From contig OY829538.1 in the NCBI GenBank assembly GCA_963691705.1, positions 17,386,443-17,450,442 on the forward strand: DNA of 64,000 nucleotides. The letters are read 5' to 3'. Each line of letters starts with the position of its first letter. Positions within the stretch are counted from its first letter, which is position 1. A model generated the notes under the pieces. It was not told the origin of the DNA, made no database searches, and worked only from the letters and a program-made list of their open reading frames with translations. Shown piece by piece: positions 35,184 through 46,382 of the stretch. The stretch is from Viola odorata (taxonomy: Eukaryota; Streptophyta; Magnoliopsida; Malpighiales; Violaceae). The position numbers and the translations under genes are program-made.

Positions 35184-35840
35184 ATGGCTAAGACTCGCCG
35201 TACTGAGTCAAAATCTGCCGATGAGAAAAGGATGGATATTACGTCTAGTGTTATCACATCTGAGGCCGCTCTCCGTGAGCATTTGGCCGCCCATAATGCT
35301 GATATTCCTGATGATTATAAAACCACTGTTGCCCCTGAGTCACTACGTCTGAACAGCGTTTTGACGGGCAATCGTAGGGTCATGTATGGCTTTCGGCTTC
35401 CCATTGACTCTTTTGTCAAAGAATTGCTTGTTGCCGGCGATCTAACTCCGGCCCAACTATCCCCAAATGCATATTGTTGTGTTTATGCTTTTCTGGAACT
35501 TTGCAAATACAAAGGGATTACTTCCCCTTCCCTTCTACTGCTTAAGTCTCTTTTTAAGCTGATGAAATGCCGGGGGGTGATAACGATATCGCCCCATTTT
35601 GACGATGACTCTCTGAAGTCTTTTACTTGGAAACTCCTCCATATCGAGTCTTCTGTTGACGGCTGGAAAAAGCAGTTTTTTGTGATAGATCTTCCTGGAG
35701 ATCTTGGTTCCTGGTGGCGATCTGGTTTTAATCAAAACGTGGATGACAACGTCTGGAGCCGACCAGGGACCCTTCCGAAATGTGAGCAAGACTGGTTAAA
35801 CACATTGCTCAAACTGGAAATCAGCATTCACATCCGTCAA
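35184..35840 (+). pseudogene. Tat antisense gene 4: truncated second Transposase_28-like protein
   Basis: It starts MAKTRRTESKSADEKRMDIT and is open for about 218 residues. It is a paralogue of gene 3: IPDDYKTTVAPESLRLN, MYGFRLPIDSFVKELLVAG, LFKLMKCRGVITISPHF and GWKKQFFVIDLPGDLGSWWR align with the same blocks there. Near 35836-35840 the frame runs into minus-strand RNase H sequence, so its 3' part was lost in the deletion that also removed integrase. Reading continues to a chance stop at 35924. The coding part itself has no stop. Confidence 0.75.
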
Positions 35841-36727
35841 GTGGCTTGTATAAGGGCGAACGCTATCTTTTCAATTCGGGCGTATCGCAACTCTGCATCC
35901 TTCAGGACGTGGCTCACAAAATAGACCGGGCGATGAGAGTGGTTATCATCGCGAACAAGGACGGCACTGACCACTTCATCCGCGGCGCCAAGATACAAAT
36001 ACAAAGTATCGCCTACTTCAGGTCTCGTCAATAATAAGTCAGACGATAGGTAATCTTTTAGGCCGATAAATGCTTCCTCACATTCCGGGGTCCACCCGAA
36101 CGAGGCTTTCTTGCGTATGATTTTGAAAAAAGGGAGACACTTTTCTCCTTGCTTGGAAATGAATCGCCCAAAGGCAATGACTCACCCTGTTAGCCTTTGC
36201 ACCTCTTTGATGGTTCTTGGCGATATCATATCTTGTATGGCCTTAACCTTTGAGGGGTTAGGCAGGATGCCTTTTTGGCTGACCACGTAGCCCAAGAATT
36301 TTCCTGTTTGAAATGCAAACATGCATTTTCGGGGATTTAACTTCATGCGATACCTTTTCATCACGTCAAAGACTTCTTTTAAGTCTCGTATGTGATCTTG
36401 AAAGCTTGCGCTCTTCACTAAAATATCGTCAACGTATGCTTCTACGTTCCTCCCTATTTGCTCTTCGAATATCTTATTGGCCATACGTTGGAACGTAGCC
36501 CCGGCGTTCTTCAGCCTGAACGACATCGCCGTATAACAGTAGGTAGCCTTTGGAGTGAGAAACGCAGTCTTTTCTTCATCTTCCCGGGCCATGGGGATTT
36601 GATGGTATCTAGAGTTGGCGTCTAGTGAGCTTAGATAAGCGTATCCAGCGGTCTGATCAACTAACTGATCTATTCGAGGAAGCGGGTAGCAATCCTTAGG
36701 GCAGTCATCATTTAAATCTGTGAAGTC
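35836..36727 (-). pseudogene. Tat reverse transcriptase and RNase H, partial
   Basis: Minus-strand pol remnant. It begins at DFTDLNDDCPKDCYPLPRID (36727), a conserved RT entry motif, continues through TATCYTAMSF-like core residues, AGATFQRMANKIF, the catalytic EAYVDDILVKS and FLGYVVSQKGI, with a TAG after EVQRLTG (36182). RNase H follows (LYLYLGAADEVVSAVLVRDD, PVYFVSHVLKDAELRYARIE) and breaks off at AFALIQAT. Protease and the gag C-terminus are missing upstream, and the rest of RNase H and all of integrase are missing downstream. It cannot support its own transposition. Confidence 0.93.
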
Positions 36728-36837
36728 ACTGGAGGATCCACCATGAGCACGTCTTTCAGCTTTCCATAGCGGCAGTTCCTTTTCAGAGCTTCTATAGCAA
36801 AATCAATAGTAACGCCCGGCGTTAAGGACATTTCCTA

Positions 36838-37962
36838 ATCGAAGCGACTAAGAAATTCCTTTAAGGTTTCTTGAGGCCTTCGTTGTATGTCAAATAACGC
36901 GGCGGCAGATTTCCTGATTGGAATTGCCGTGCTAAATCTGCTCCGGAATTTAGATTCTAATTGTGGGAAATTATTAATGGACCCACCAGAGAGACCCTCA
37001 AACCAAAGACGCGCCACACCCGATAATGTCATAACAAATATTTGGCATAACGCCGCATCACTGTGGGTCTGAAACTGAACAAAATCCTTCACTTTATTAA
37101 TGTGCGAGATGGGATCCTTGGTGTCATCATAAACATCAGTGGGAAGCTTCACGCGCCGGCTGACCCTGTGACGCCTTATACGACGGCTAAATGGGTGGCC
37201 CGATGTATCATCAAGAATTTCACGCGCCTAACGCAGAGGAGACATTTCGGCCTGGTGCCCCCTATTTCGTGGTTCTGGCGTAAGATGTCGTCTGGGAGAT
37301 CGACTGCGGCTCTTGTACGAACGACTTCGATACCTTCGACTACTGGATCTTTCACTGTACTCGGGAGACAAACTTCTGTTGGCTCCTTCCCTCCGACCGT
37401 CCCACCGGTTCCTAATCCCCTCAAGCTACTTGTCTCCTTGCAGGAGGAGACCTTGCGGCATTTGCGGTACGTAAGCCTCTACTCTTCCTTGAGTAAACTG
37501 CTCAACACTAATCGGTGGATTTCCCGCGGATAAAGGCATCTGGAGGTTTTCTGGAAACAACGGTGATAAAGGTCGATCAGCGACAATAGATGGTGTGAAC
37601 GTGACGCGGGGAGGGAGACTAGATCCAGAAGCACCAGGCGTGGCTCTTGCAGCCATTTCCGTCAGATATTCCAGCCGAGAACGAAGGGCCGCTATTTCCA
37701 TTGCAAAAGGATGTTCACGATTAAGCACAGATCCCCCAGAAAGAGGAGTGGAGAAATCAGATCCCGCTATCTGAGATGACAAGATGTCCGTCTGCGAGGA
37801 GGCCAGTCCCCCGGCAATTCCAACCGAGAGGTCCAGAGATCCCGAAATAATTGGTTGTGTAGTCATAGAGAGATCAGCAGTAGCAAAGGGGAATAACTGT
37901 CTGCGGATTGAGAAAGGGATATTAGAGGATGATGATCGGATTGGCTCCGATCCCGTGATCAT
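36838..37962 (-). pseudogene. Tat gag, broken
   Basis: It starts MITGSEPIRSSSSNIPFSIR shortly inside the primer site. The N-terminal half is Ser/Pro-rich with a helix (HPFAMEIAALRSRLEYLTEM), followed by an Arg/Ser-rich stretch and the retrotransposon gag domain (KLPTDVYDDTKDPISHINKV, DAALCQIFVMTLSGVARLWF, FRSRFSTAIPIRKSAAALF). In-frame stops occur at 37426-37428, near 37215 and at 36835-36837. It is joined to RT sequence with no protease between, so an internal deletion is clear. Confidence 0.88.
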
Positions 37963-38326
37963 GACCGTTCCAATCTTCCGACTAGACGGAGCTTGGCTAT
38001 TAAGGACGCTTACTTAATATACCAAAGCTCTCAATGAAAGCACCATTTGATAAGATTCGATGTCGATCTTGTAAGATTCAGAGTCATGCCTGATCGGAAC
38101 GGTGGCGGTCGGTGCCGGATGTACCTGCAAAGCGCCGGAGGGGGGCTCCGGCGTAGACACTCCGATGCTTAAGTCAGTTCGGGTTTTAAAAATAACAGAG
38201 GTTCGTCTGAGTGATCTCGATCTTACCCTCAGATTTAGAAAAGTAGGGGTATTTATAAGCCTGTTCGGCGATACCTGGCGATAACAATCCAGGCGATGTC
38301 TGATGGTGGCGTCACAAGCGATACCA

Positions 38327-39584
38327 AGGGCTGTCAAAAAGTCCCGAGACCCGAAGACCCGGTCCCGGTCCCGGGTTTTTTTTCGGGGCCGGGACCAACA
38401 TTTTGGTCCCATATTTTTTCGGGACCGGTCCCGGCCCGAATTATCTCGGGTCCAACCCAGTCGGGACCGGGACCAGTCGGGTCTGTCCCGACTAAAAGTG
38501 GTCCCGGCCCATTTAGTTAGAATTAGGGCAATCCATATTAATTAGGCAGTCAGCACAACAGCAGCCACATACGCTTCAGTGTCTATGAAAGTTCAAACGC
38601 TTTTCAAGCAATGGAAGTCCTTTCTAGACATACTTCTACTATGTTAATGGTATGTTATGTATAAATTTATTACAAATATATGCATTCATTTGGTTTAGTT
38701 TTGTTCAAATATGTGTTTGATTAATTTTGTTGTTTTATAGGAATTTGATTCAATTGAAATGGATGCTAATATGCCTCAAAAGTCGGAGCTTGAGCAATAT
38801 TTGGATGATCAAAGGATTGAGAGGAGAACTCCGTTAGATATTCTGGAGTTTTGGAAGACTAGTCAATTTCGATATCCTGCAGTTGCTGCGATGGCTCGTG
38901 ATATTCTCACCATTCCAATTTCGACAATAGCTTCTGAGAGTGCATTTAGCATTGGTGGTAGAGTCCTTGATCAGTATAGAAGTTCGCTTTTACCGGAAGT
39001 TGTTGAGCACTAGGGATTGGTTGTATGGATCTGAAGGTAATCTTTTCTATATTCACCTCTCATTAATATTGTTTTAATATGTTTAAGTTAATCATCCGTT
39101 TGCGTATTACTCATTTGTAATTACGTGTTTGGTACATAATCGTGCAGCAATGAAGAATGTGGTCGATGATCTTTGTTTAAATGTGATGGAATTAGAGCTT
39201 GAAGATGAAGATAACAATGGAGGCAACAATGGAGAGAATTAGAGCTCATATCTATATTGTTTTCTGGACCATGTTCTTATATTTTGAAAAATATTTTCAA
39301 TATCTTTATATGTTTTGCAGCATTAAAATTTTTGGACTTTGGATTGGTTGTTATGAAACTTGAATGTTGCTTTTAAATTTCCCCTGCATGTAGATGTTTG
39401 GGCTTATATATTGAAATTGCAGCGACAGATTTTGTAGATTTTTTTTTTATTTTGAAAAAAGGAAAATCCGGGACCATTTTTTCCCGGGACCAGATTTTTG
39501 GTCCCATTTTTTGTCGGGACCGGGACTGGTCACGACCCGGCAGAGTTCGGGACTACCGGTCCCAGTCCCGAATTGACAGCCCTA
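38327..39584 (+). mobile_element. hAT remnant inside the Tat LTR
   Basis: The left end AGGGCTGTCAAAAAGTCCCG and the right end (inverted TAGGGCTGTCAATTCGGGAC) are hAT-type termini with subterminal GGTCCCG/CGGGACC blocks. The interruption is proven by the uninterrupted partner LTR. I could not find an 8-bp duplication; the joints read GATACCA|A and A|GGTGACG. It keeps the 3' part of a transposase gene. Confidence 0.85.
38759..39240 (+). pseudogene. hAT transposase C-terminus (dimerisation domain)
   Basis: The frame holds SELEQYLDDQ, LDILEFWKTSQFRYPAVAAMA, then ARDILTIPISTIASESAFS and GGRVLDQYRSSLLPEVVE, which is the hAT C-terminal dimerisation domain of plant hAT transposases and DAYSLEEPER-type domesticated genes. 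A small deletion shifts the frame before CTRDWLYG (39012-39040). A GTAATC donor follows and a last exon (39149-39240) ends in NNGGNNGEN. The zinc-finger BED and catalytic parts are absent. Confidence 0.9.
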
Positions 39585-40191
39585 GGTGACGTCATGAGCG
39601 ATATCTGACGGGTTGCCGGGAACGATAACCTCGTGGGTCCCTAGGATGGGATGGAGCCGTGCGTATAGAGTCGCGTGAGTCCCCCCCCCCCCACCCCCCC
39701 CCCCCCCCCCCCCGCGCTGATGTCGACCATCCTAGGAATCCTTCACTGATTCTCGGGCGATATGAAGATATCTTACGGGTCTTATGGGAAATTGTCCCGA
39801 CGGGAGCCGCAAGTGTGGTAGCACCGTTAGGGCTGTCTTGATTGTTATCACTAATTAAGAAAAGTGAAGCTACCATGTAGTAGTAGTGACATGTTCATTA
39901 TGGTTTGATGGAAGTGGTTAGGCAATAAATTTCTTGCAGCTAGACAAGTGTGGTACTGTACCATATTAATTAATAAGAAATTTCTAGCATAACACTCATA
40001 TATAATATCTAATACGGGACCTGAGATTGTCATCAAACTTGCAATACAAATAATAAGAAAGCTCTAACATAACACTCATACATAATAACTAATACGGGAC
40101 CTGAGATTGTCATCAAACTTGCAATACAAATAATAAGAAAGTTCTAACATAACACTCGTACATACTAAACTAATACGGGACCTGAGCATTA

Positions 40192-41244
40192 CTACTTATT
40201 CTGCCCATAATGGATAAAATTATAAGTCAGCCAGTTCAGCTTGTGTTCTGGTGAATCGAGCTCGAGATAGACCTCTCTCTTTAGTTTATCTTCAAGAAAT
40301 CCAGTCGCAAACATAAAAATGTCATCGTTGATATCGAACCCTGGTATGGTTTTTAGGTCAACCATAATAGCTCTCAGGCTAGGGACTTCAGGTTCAGTAA
40401 CTTTAGAGGACACCGTTGAACTCCTAGAGGCCACCGCACTCACCAACATATCAAGGTGTCTAGCTAGCATTGCTGCCCCCCCTAATTGCCTCTTTCCTTT
40501 CTTCAAACGAATGCTTGACTTAGCACACCCCCTTACTTCAACATTTCTCTTCTTATTACTTGCTAACCCCGGTTGAGTACTTCCACACTCAAACATCTCA
40601 TCCAAACTGTCTTCAAATGGAGTCCCCTCTGCTGAATCACCACAACCTTCAACATCAGCTTGCTCCTCCTGAGGTGTAATGCGCGCATTACAACCGGGTG
40701 ATATAGCAAACTCTCCGGTAGCTACTATGGTGGAAAACATCAATTCTAGTTTCGCTTCAAGTTGAGGTTCAATTCCAACTACTCTGAAATTTGCAAAAAT
40801 CGAGTTCACCTACACATCTAAAGAGATAAAAAAATGATCCATCATGCAACAATTATGTAATAAAAACAAAGAAAGTAGAGCAAACAAAAATGCAAATAAC
40901 CAAATACTAACCTTGATTTTTTCTTCCCACTAAGCATCATTTGCACCAATAATATTTTTATGTGTATCCCATCTTAACCCTGTCTCATTACGCATCAAAT
41001 CTTTCCATAATTTATAATCTTTTTTTAGAGCATCCCATTTGTTTTTAAGTTGTCTTGGCCTATAATTAAATCCAGTTTCTTTACGGAACTCATTCATAAT
41101 AAAGTCACACCCTTGTTTAGTGAAATGAGTGTGTGACCTAAACATTTTTTCAATAGCTCTAATGCAAATATCACAATATGTATGCACTGTACTCTTGTGC
41201 CAAACAGCCTTGGGTACTTTACTTCCAACTCCTTGGGTTGTCAT
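40192..41244 (-). pseudogene. Harbinger Myb/SANT-like DNA-binding protein
   Basis: This is the second gene of PIF/Harbinger elements; the protein binds the element ends with the transposase and helps its nuclear import. Exon 1 (41244-40912) encodes a Myb/SANT-like domain (FTKQGCDFIMNEFRKETGFN, RQLKNKWDALKKDYKLWKDL, GLRWDTHKNIIGANDA). An intron has sites AAG|GTTAGT and GTGTAG|G. Exon 2 (40809-40192) gives a polar middle, a basic stretch (IRLKKGKRQLGG) and a helical C-terminus (about 316 residues in all). A single TAG at 40932-40930 interrupts exon 1 before WEEKIK; the phase across the intron is intact. The Tat insertion lies between this gene and the transposase gene. Confidence 0.85.
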
Positions 41245-42507
41245 CTACAACAAACACAATACATTTATGGCATGATTTTCGATCAATTTAACTACTTCTA
41301 CAAAACGTGGGACGTGAAATTATCTCTAATATAGCATTACCTCAATAGCCAAAGATCACATAAAAAATACACGAAAGACTTATTAGTGCAAAGTATGTTA
41401 TCCAATAATATCATCATCACAATGTCAGAGGCAATCAACATGTTGTCTTAAATTGAACTAGCAACAATTAAAATAGTAGTCATTAACCTAGTAGCAAACT
41501 TTAGATTTCGATAGTGATTTAAGCAAGCAGCAGTTTAGACAAGCAATTTAACGAGCAATTTATCAATCCAAGCAACAATTAACCAAGCAATTTAACAGCA
41601 GGCACTAGCTCAAATCCAACAAGGACTGCACCAGCAAATCTCAAATGAAGAACAAACCAGGCAATAACAAGATTAATTGACAAACCCAGCCAACAACAAT
41701 TTAAACAGCAGAATTAAATTCAAAAATTTATATACTCCTATACAAAAATTCCTATACTCCATTTCTCATAATTAACCAAACTCCTATTGAGGAGTATCCA
41801 ATTAACACCAAAAACAAACAACAATTTCACCATTACGATCCAGCATAATCACAGAAATAACCATTTCTACACCCATCCATAACTTTTGGAATATAGGACC
41901 TATACAGGATAAGAAATGTACAAAAGAGAAACAAACAACCCAAGAGAAAGGAAGAAGAGTGAAGAACCTGTTAGTGGACGTGGTTTGCTGGAGACGATAG
42001 AGGAGACCGAGAGAAAGAGATGGTGAGCGGCGGCGGTGATGATGGAGGAGGCCGAGAGGGAGAGATGGTGAGCGGCGGTGAGGAGGCCGAGAGTGAGAGA
42101 AGAGGAGAACGAGGCAGAGATGGTAAAACAAACACCTAATTTTGCAGATGTTTTGCAGTGAGAAAGAATTGCGGTGAGGAAGCCGAGAGTGAGGAGAATG
42201 AGGAGAAAGACTTACGCCCCCAATGCTCACCAAAACCCTAATTTTGCAGATGTGAATGAGGAGAAGAAGGAGGAGGCTGTCGTGTGAGAGTGCAAAATTT
42301 GGGAGGTATTTATACCAGGTTTAAATGTAATTCTTTCAAAATTGGGTGGATATTTTTGTCTACAATTTTATGGCTCCTCCTTCCCGTGTCCTTCTCAAAA
42401 CCACCTTTTCCATGCTGCTTCAATTTGCTCCTTCCCTGAACCAAGGAAAATCCACTCCAACTTTACCAAGAAGTTAGGTTGCAAAATGGTTACCAAACAC
42501 CTTTTTA

Positions 42508-43703
42508 GCCAAACTGTTGAGATAGGAAGCGAGTAGAGACTAAGAGGCAGACACAATTCTTGGCGAAGAAGACGTTCTAGGCCAAGAACAACCAGCAGAG
42601 ATAGATTCTATGTAGAACACTTTGCTCCACTCTATCATCCCCCTGAATCAACAATTTGAAGTTGCCTTTCCACCTCACATAAGACATGGAACTTGGAATC
42701 AATCTCAACCAGAAGTTTGACTCTGTTTTTCCCATCCAATTCAGCTCCACCCTCTCCACTACCTTCTATTAATGACCTTGCCCCATGTTGTTTCTTGCTT
42801 TTTCCTTTTATTATTTTTATTTTCTATTTTTTTTATTTTACTTCCCTAGCACATTGACGATAAGTGTGGGGGAGAGGTTTTGTTATGTGTTCACTGTTTT
42901 GCTGTGTTTCTTGTGTATTTTTTATGTTTTTGTATGTGTTAGTTAAATTTTTTATTTATAGGTTTAGCTTTTCATTTTATACATGATTTTTCCTTTTGAT
43001 TTTTGTGTGTTTTTAGGTTAGTCTTTGCATTTTTGTGTTTTCTGTGTTGCACAAAAATCATAATCTCTTTTTCTATTGAAAGTTTGCCTCAAAACTTTAA
43101 ATGTCATAACACTTCACTAGTTAAATCCATGTTTTATTAACAACGCAACCATAAGTGTAACATGTTCAATACTAGTAACTCTTACTTATCACCATAAACC
43201 CATAATTAGTTTAGCTTGGAGCTTAGGAGAGTTGTTGAAGGAACATCCAGAAAACTTTCTTGGCCAAGAAATTGACCAAGAACGTTGTTTTGTCACGACC
43301 AATAATAATTGAACTATCCAGAAAAATATAGGGTTGTCAATCTTTAATACTGCACTACCTGATGAGTCTTTCAATTCCTTGCTTGTGATTGTGGACACCA
43401 CTAGAACCAACGGGGTTGCACGGTATTGGTAATTCAGTACCATTATCCCTTAAATAGGAGAAACTCCTCGAAGTGTATTTAGCTAATCCCTTATTACTGG
43501 GCCGAACAAGCTAAGCCGGGGGTATCCAATATTTGAACTTTATGTGCTATATGAACTGTGAAGCAAAGGAAAATAAAAGATTCAAATAATGCACTGCCAA
43601 AAAAAAAGAAAAAAAGAAAAAGAACAGTGCAATAAAGACTCCAAAGTGGCCAAAGAAAAGATCTCAATGTAGACATGACTTGGTAATAATTTGTGCTTAT
43701 ATA
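42508..43703 (+). other. Athila-type interior, right part; no gene seen
   Basis: Non-coding. GATAAGTGTGGGGGAGAGG near 42852 resembles the purine-rich stretches common downstream of coding sequence in Athila-like elements. Confidence 0.5.
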
Positions 43704-43712
43704 TTTAAATTC

Positions 43713-44678
43713 GGCAAAAAGGGGTTAGAGGACCCTGGACTTTAATGTTTTATTTAATGGGAACCCTTAACTATTTGTTTTACTTAATCACCCCCTGAAC
43801 TATTTCATTTTGTTTAATCACAACCCTATCGTCACGGTTTGCTGACATGGCACCGTTATGTGCTACGACATGTACTCACTTGATGCCACATCAACAAGAC
43901 ACGTCAGTAACTTGCCACAACATCCCATCCACGACAAGAAGCGTGTCAGGGGGTAATTAAACAAAAAAAAAGTTAAGGGTTGCGATTAATCAAAACATTA
44001 AAGTTCAAAGTTGTTTTATGTCAATTTCCCTAATTTAATCAATAACCCAAATTCCTCTTTTCCTTTCTTTTTTATATACAACAGTATAATGATAATAAAA
44101 ATAAAAATAAAAATAATAAAATTAGAATTAATGCTTCATTGCTAGAATTAGAGGTAATTATGATTAATTTGGAACAAGGTTGCCTACAAAATAACTTAAC
44201 AATTAGAGGTAATTATGATTAATCTGATTAATTATGATTATTAATAGAAAGACAATGAAGGTGGAGAGAATCTAGAAAATTCTCATTCGTTTAAATTTCT
44301 TGGAAAAAAAATAAATCCAACAAGAATGAATTGAAGAAGGAAAAATTAAAAAGAAACCAAAACAGAAAGTATAATAAAATAAATATAGCAAAAAAGACAT
44401 AAAACATCCCTGAACTTTAATATTTTTATTTAATTACCCCTTTGGTTTGATGATGTGGCTTGCTTCTTGATGTGGCTGGGATGATGTGGCAAGTTACTGA
44501 CGTGTTTTGTTGACGTGGCATTGAGTGAGTACATGATGTGGCATATAACAGTGTCATATTAGCAAAACGTGATAGTAGGGTTGTGATTAAACAAGGGGGG
44601 TGATTAAATAAAAAAATTGTTGAGGGTTCCCATTAAATAAAATATTAAAGTCCAGGGTCCTCTAACCCCTTTTTGCCG
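43713..44678. mobile_element. MULE MITE with long terminal inverted repeats
   Basis: 966 bp starting GGCAAAAAGGGGTTAGAGGA and ending in its inverted copy, with terminal inverted repeats of about 230 bp. The perfect 9-bp duplication TTTAAATTC flanks it (43704-43712 and 44679-44687). The interior is AT-rich and non-coding. It is not related by its ends to the MULE at 8568. Confidence 0.92.
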
Positions 44679-45014
44679 TTTAAATTCATGTGTAATATAT
44701 GCGCATGTGCTTATGTCAACAACTCTATATGTTTCTAGATTAATGACTAAGACAAATAAAATGTAATCAAATATTTTGTTCCTCCAACTATTTTCTTAAC
44801 TACAAGGCTGACTATTATAGTGTTATTGTAATGGGTGAGATGTTGGGAGTATTGAACATGGCTTGTTAATCTAGGATGGATTTAGAGATTGAAGTGTTTG
44901 TGTATTTTATGTGTTGAGCCTAATCTTTGAAAAGAAAAGTTGAGTTACTTGTTTTTATCTTATTTTTGTTTGTTGAATGCTTGAGGGCAAGCATTAGTTT
45001 AAGTGTGGGGGATT

Positions 45015-46377
45015 TGATTGAGCTTAAATTGTAGTTGTTTTAACTATCTATTTTCATGTAATTTAGATGGTGATTCTACCGATTAGAGATGAATTTCTCT
45101 ATATTTGCAGAAAACAGCTCTAGAACAGAAAAAGTAGAAAAGCGGCAGAAAAAAACAAAATCTGGACGAAGCTACGCAAACACCTTTCTTGGTCAGTCTC
45201 TTAGCCAAAACGATCCTTCTTGGCTGGCAGAGAGTCATAATTCTCATGCACTACTTAAAGATAATATTTCGAAGACAAGTGTGGTTGGGCCAGCTGGAGT
45301 GTCTCAAAGAGAGTTAGAGTCCTAGTTTCTTTCGACTTCATCAGTTAGAATTCTAATTGGAGAGAGAGTAGTGATTAAAATACAATTAGTAATTAAACTA
45401 TATATATTATCCTAGGGTTTTAGAGGGAGGACGACCAGAACGTCCAACAACCTCTCTTCTTCTCTTTTCTCTGGTTTCGAACATGTTTCTCCTGTCGTCT
45501 TCAAGGTTGAAGACGCAGGGATTTTATATTTAAATATTTTTTATCATTTTTTTCCCTGTCTTTCTCTAACTAACCTTTCTTATTCCTGGTAAAGGCAATT
45601 AAAGTTATGATTCTAAGTTATTTGTAAGATCTAAATTTCTCTTCTTAATTTCTATGTTTGCAAATATTTATTCTTTAAAATACTTGAACACTTTTCATAT
45701 TAAGTTTATGTCTAATCAACTTAGATTTTAATATGAAACCGTCATTCTTCTTGGTTACGACAACCCTTGTGGGCTATTTATGGACCAAGAGGATCTAAGT
45801 AGACCAACTAGCGCTGAAGGATCTACCGCGAACTAGCCTTGAGAATCTTTAGTAGAGAATAGTATTTAGGTTGAAGCCCCGATTGACAACCGAGGTGTCG
45901 AGGCTTAGAATTGTCTTCCCCAATTCAACAATCAATCAATTTTAGTAAACCCTTTAACCAATAAGGTGCTAGTTGATTAGGAATCATCTCTAAGCGTACT
46001 TGAGATGGTTTTGATACAGGAGGGAAGTAGGAGTCATAAGCATACCTTGATTCTATAGCAATTCTGTAGACTAGAAAGGAATATTTGTGCATCAATGATC
46101 GAATACTTATGAATCGTAACTTTACTTTAGCCTTTACTAGGAGCCCTTTTTCTGACTGTTCGTTCTTGACCTGATTCTTGGCCTGTTTCTTTTTATTTGC
46201 TTTTTCAGTTCTTAGTTTTAAAACAAAAACCCCCCTCCCACCTAAGTGTTTATATATGGTCTTTTATCTTGTTTTAAGTCTACCCATTCTCTGTGGATCG
46301 AACCTCTTATCACTATTTGTAATCTTTTGTAGGTATTGATAAGTTATATTTATTTTTTACGGACTCGACACCCATCA
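45015..46377 (+). repeat. Athila-type 3' LTR
   Basis: Direct repeat of the left LTR; preceded by the polypurine tract at 45001-45014. Confidence 0.9.
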
Positions 46378-46382
46378 TCAAC

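Larger units (their letters stand above)
29097..39850 (-). mobile_element. Tat-type Ty3/gypsy retrotransposon with antisense gene row
   Basis: LTRs at 29097-29623 and 38048-39850 (the latter holding a hAT remnant) start TGATAAG and end TTATCA. The perfect duplication CTAAT lies at 29092-29096 and 39851-39855. Read on the minus strand, the 5' LTR is the right-hand one and is followed by a primer site TGGTGCTTTCATTGAGAGC (38045 downward). Gag, then RT and RNase H, follow on the minus strand. Protease, part of gag, and integrase are deleted. Between pol and the 3' LTR, four genes run on the plus strand, as known for the extra antisense ORFs of Tat elements. The LTRs differ by about nine substitutions in 520 bp, so the insertion is young. 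Confidence 0.93.
38048..39850 (-). repeat. Tat 5' LTR, split by hAT remnant
   Basis: LTR parts 38048-38326 and 39585-39850 match 29097-29623. The C-run is 12 + 20 (39681-39713), much longer than in the partner LTR. Confidence 0.93.
26693..42504 (-). mobile_element. PIF/Harbinger element with nested Tat retrotransposon
   Basis: The left end is GGGTCTGTTTGGCGTTCCGG after TTA (26690-26692). The right end, read inward, is AAAGGTGTTTGGTAACC after TTA (42505-42507). Without the Tat insertion (29097-39855) it measures about 5.05 kb and carries both genes expected of the superfamily on the minus strand: the DDE transposase and the Myb/SANT-like protein. Each is broken by a single stop codon. Right-end sequence (42300-42504) recurs at 2320-2592 and left-end sequence at 18790-18979, so the family has MITE-like and Pack-type relatives here. 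Confidence 0.88.
22798..46377 (+). mobile_element. Athila-type LTR retrotransposon with large nested insertions
   Basis: Two LTRs (22798-25043 and 45015-46377) both start TGATTGAGCTTAAATTGTAG and end ACACCCATCA. Removing the nested solo LTR and its duplication leaves 1370 bp on the left against 1363 bp on the right. The primer site TTTTGGCGTCGTTTCCGGGG (from 25047) is of the Athila type, and the polypurine tract AAGTGTGGGGGATT abuts the right LTR. Flanks are TCAAT (22793-22797) and TCAAC (46378-46382), a 4/5 duplication. Own internal sequence is only 25044-26692 and 42505-45014; the rest is inserted DNA. It has a gag-like frame but no pol, so it was probably non-autonomous. Confidence 0.9.
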
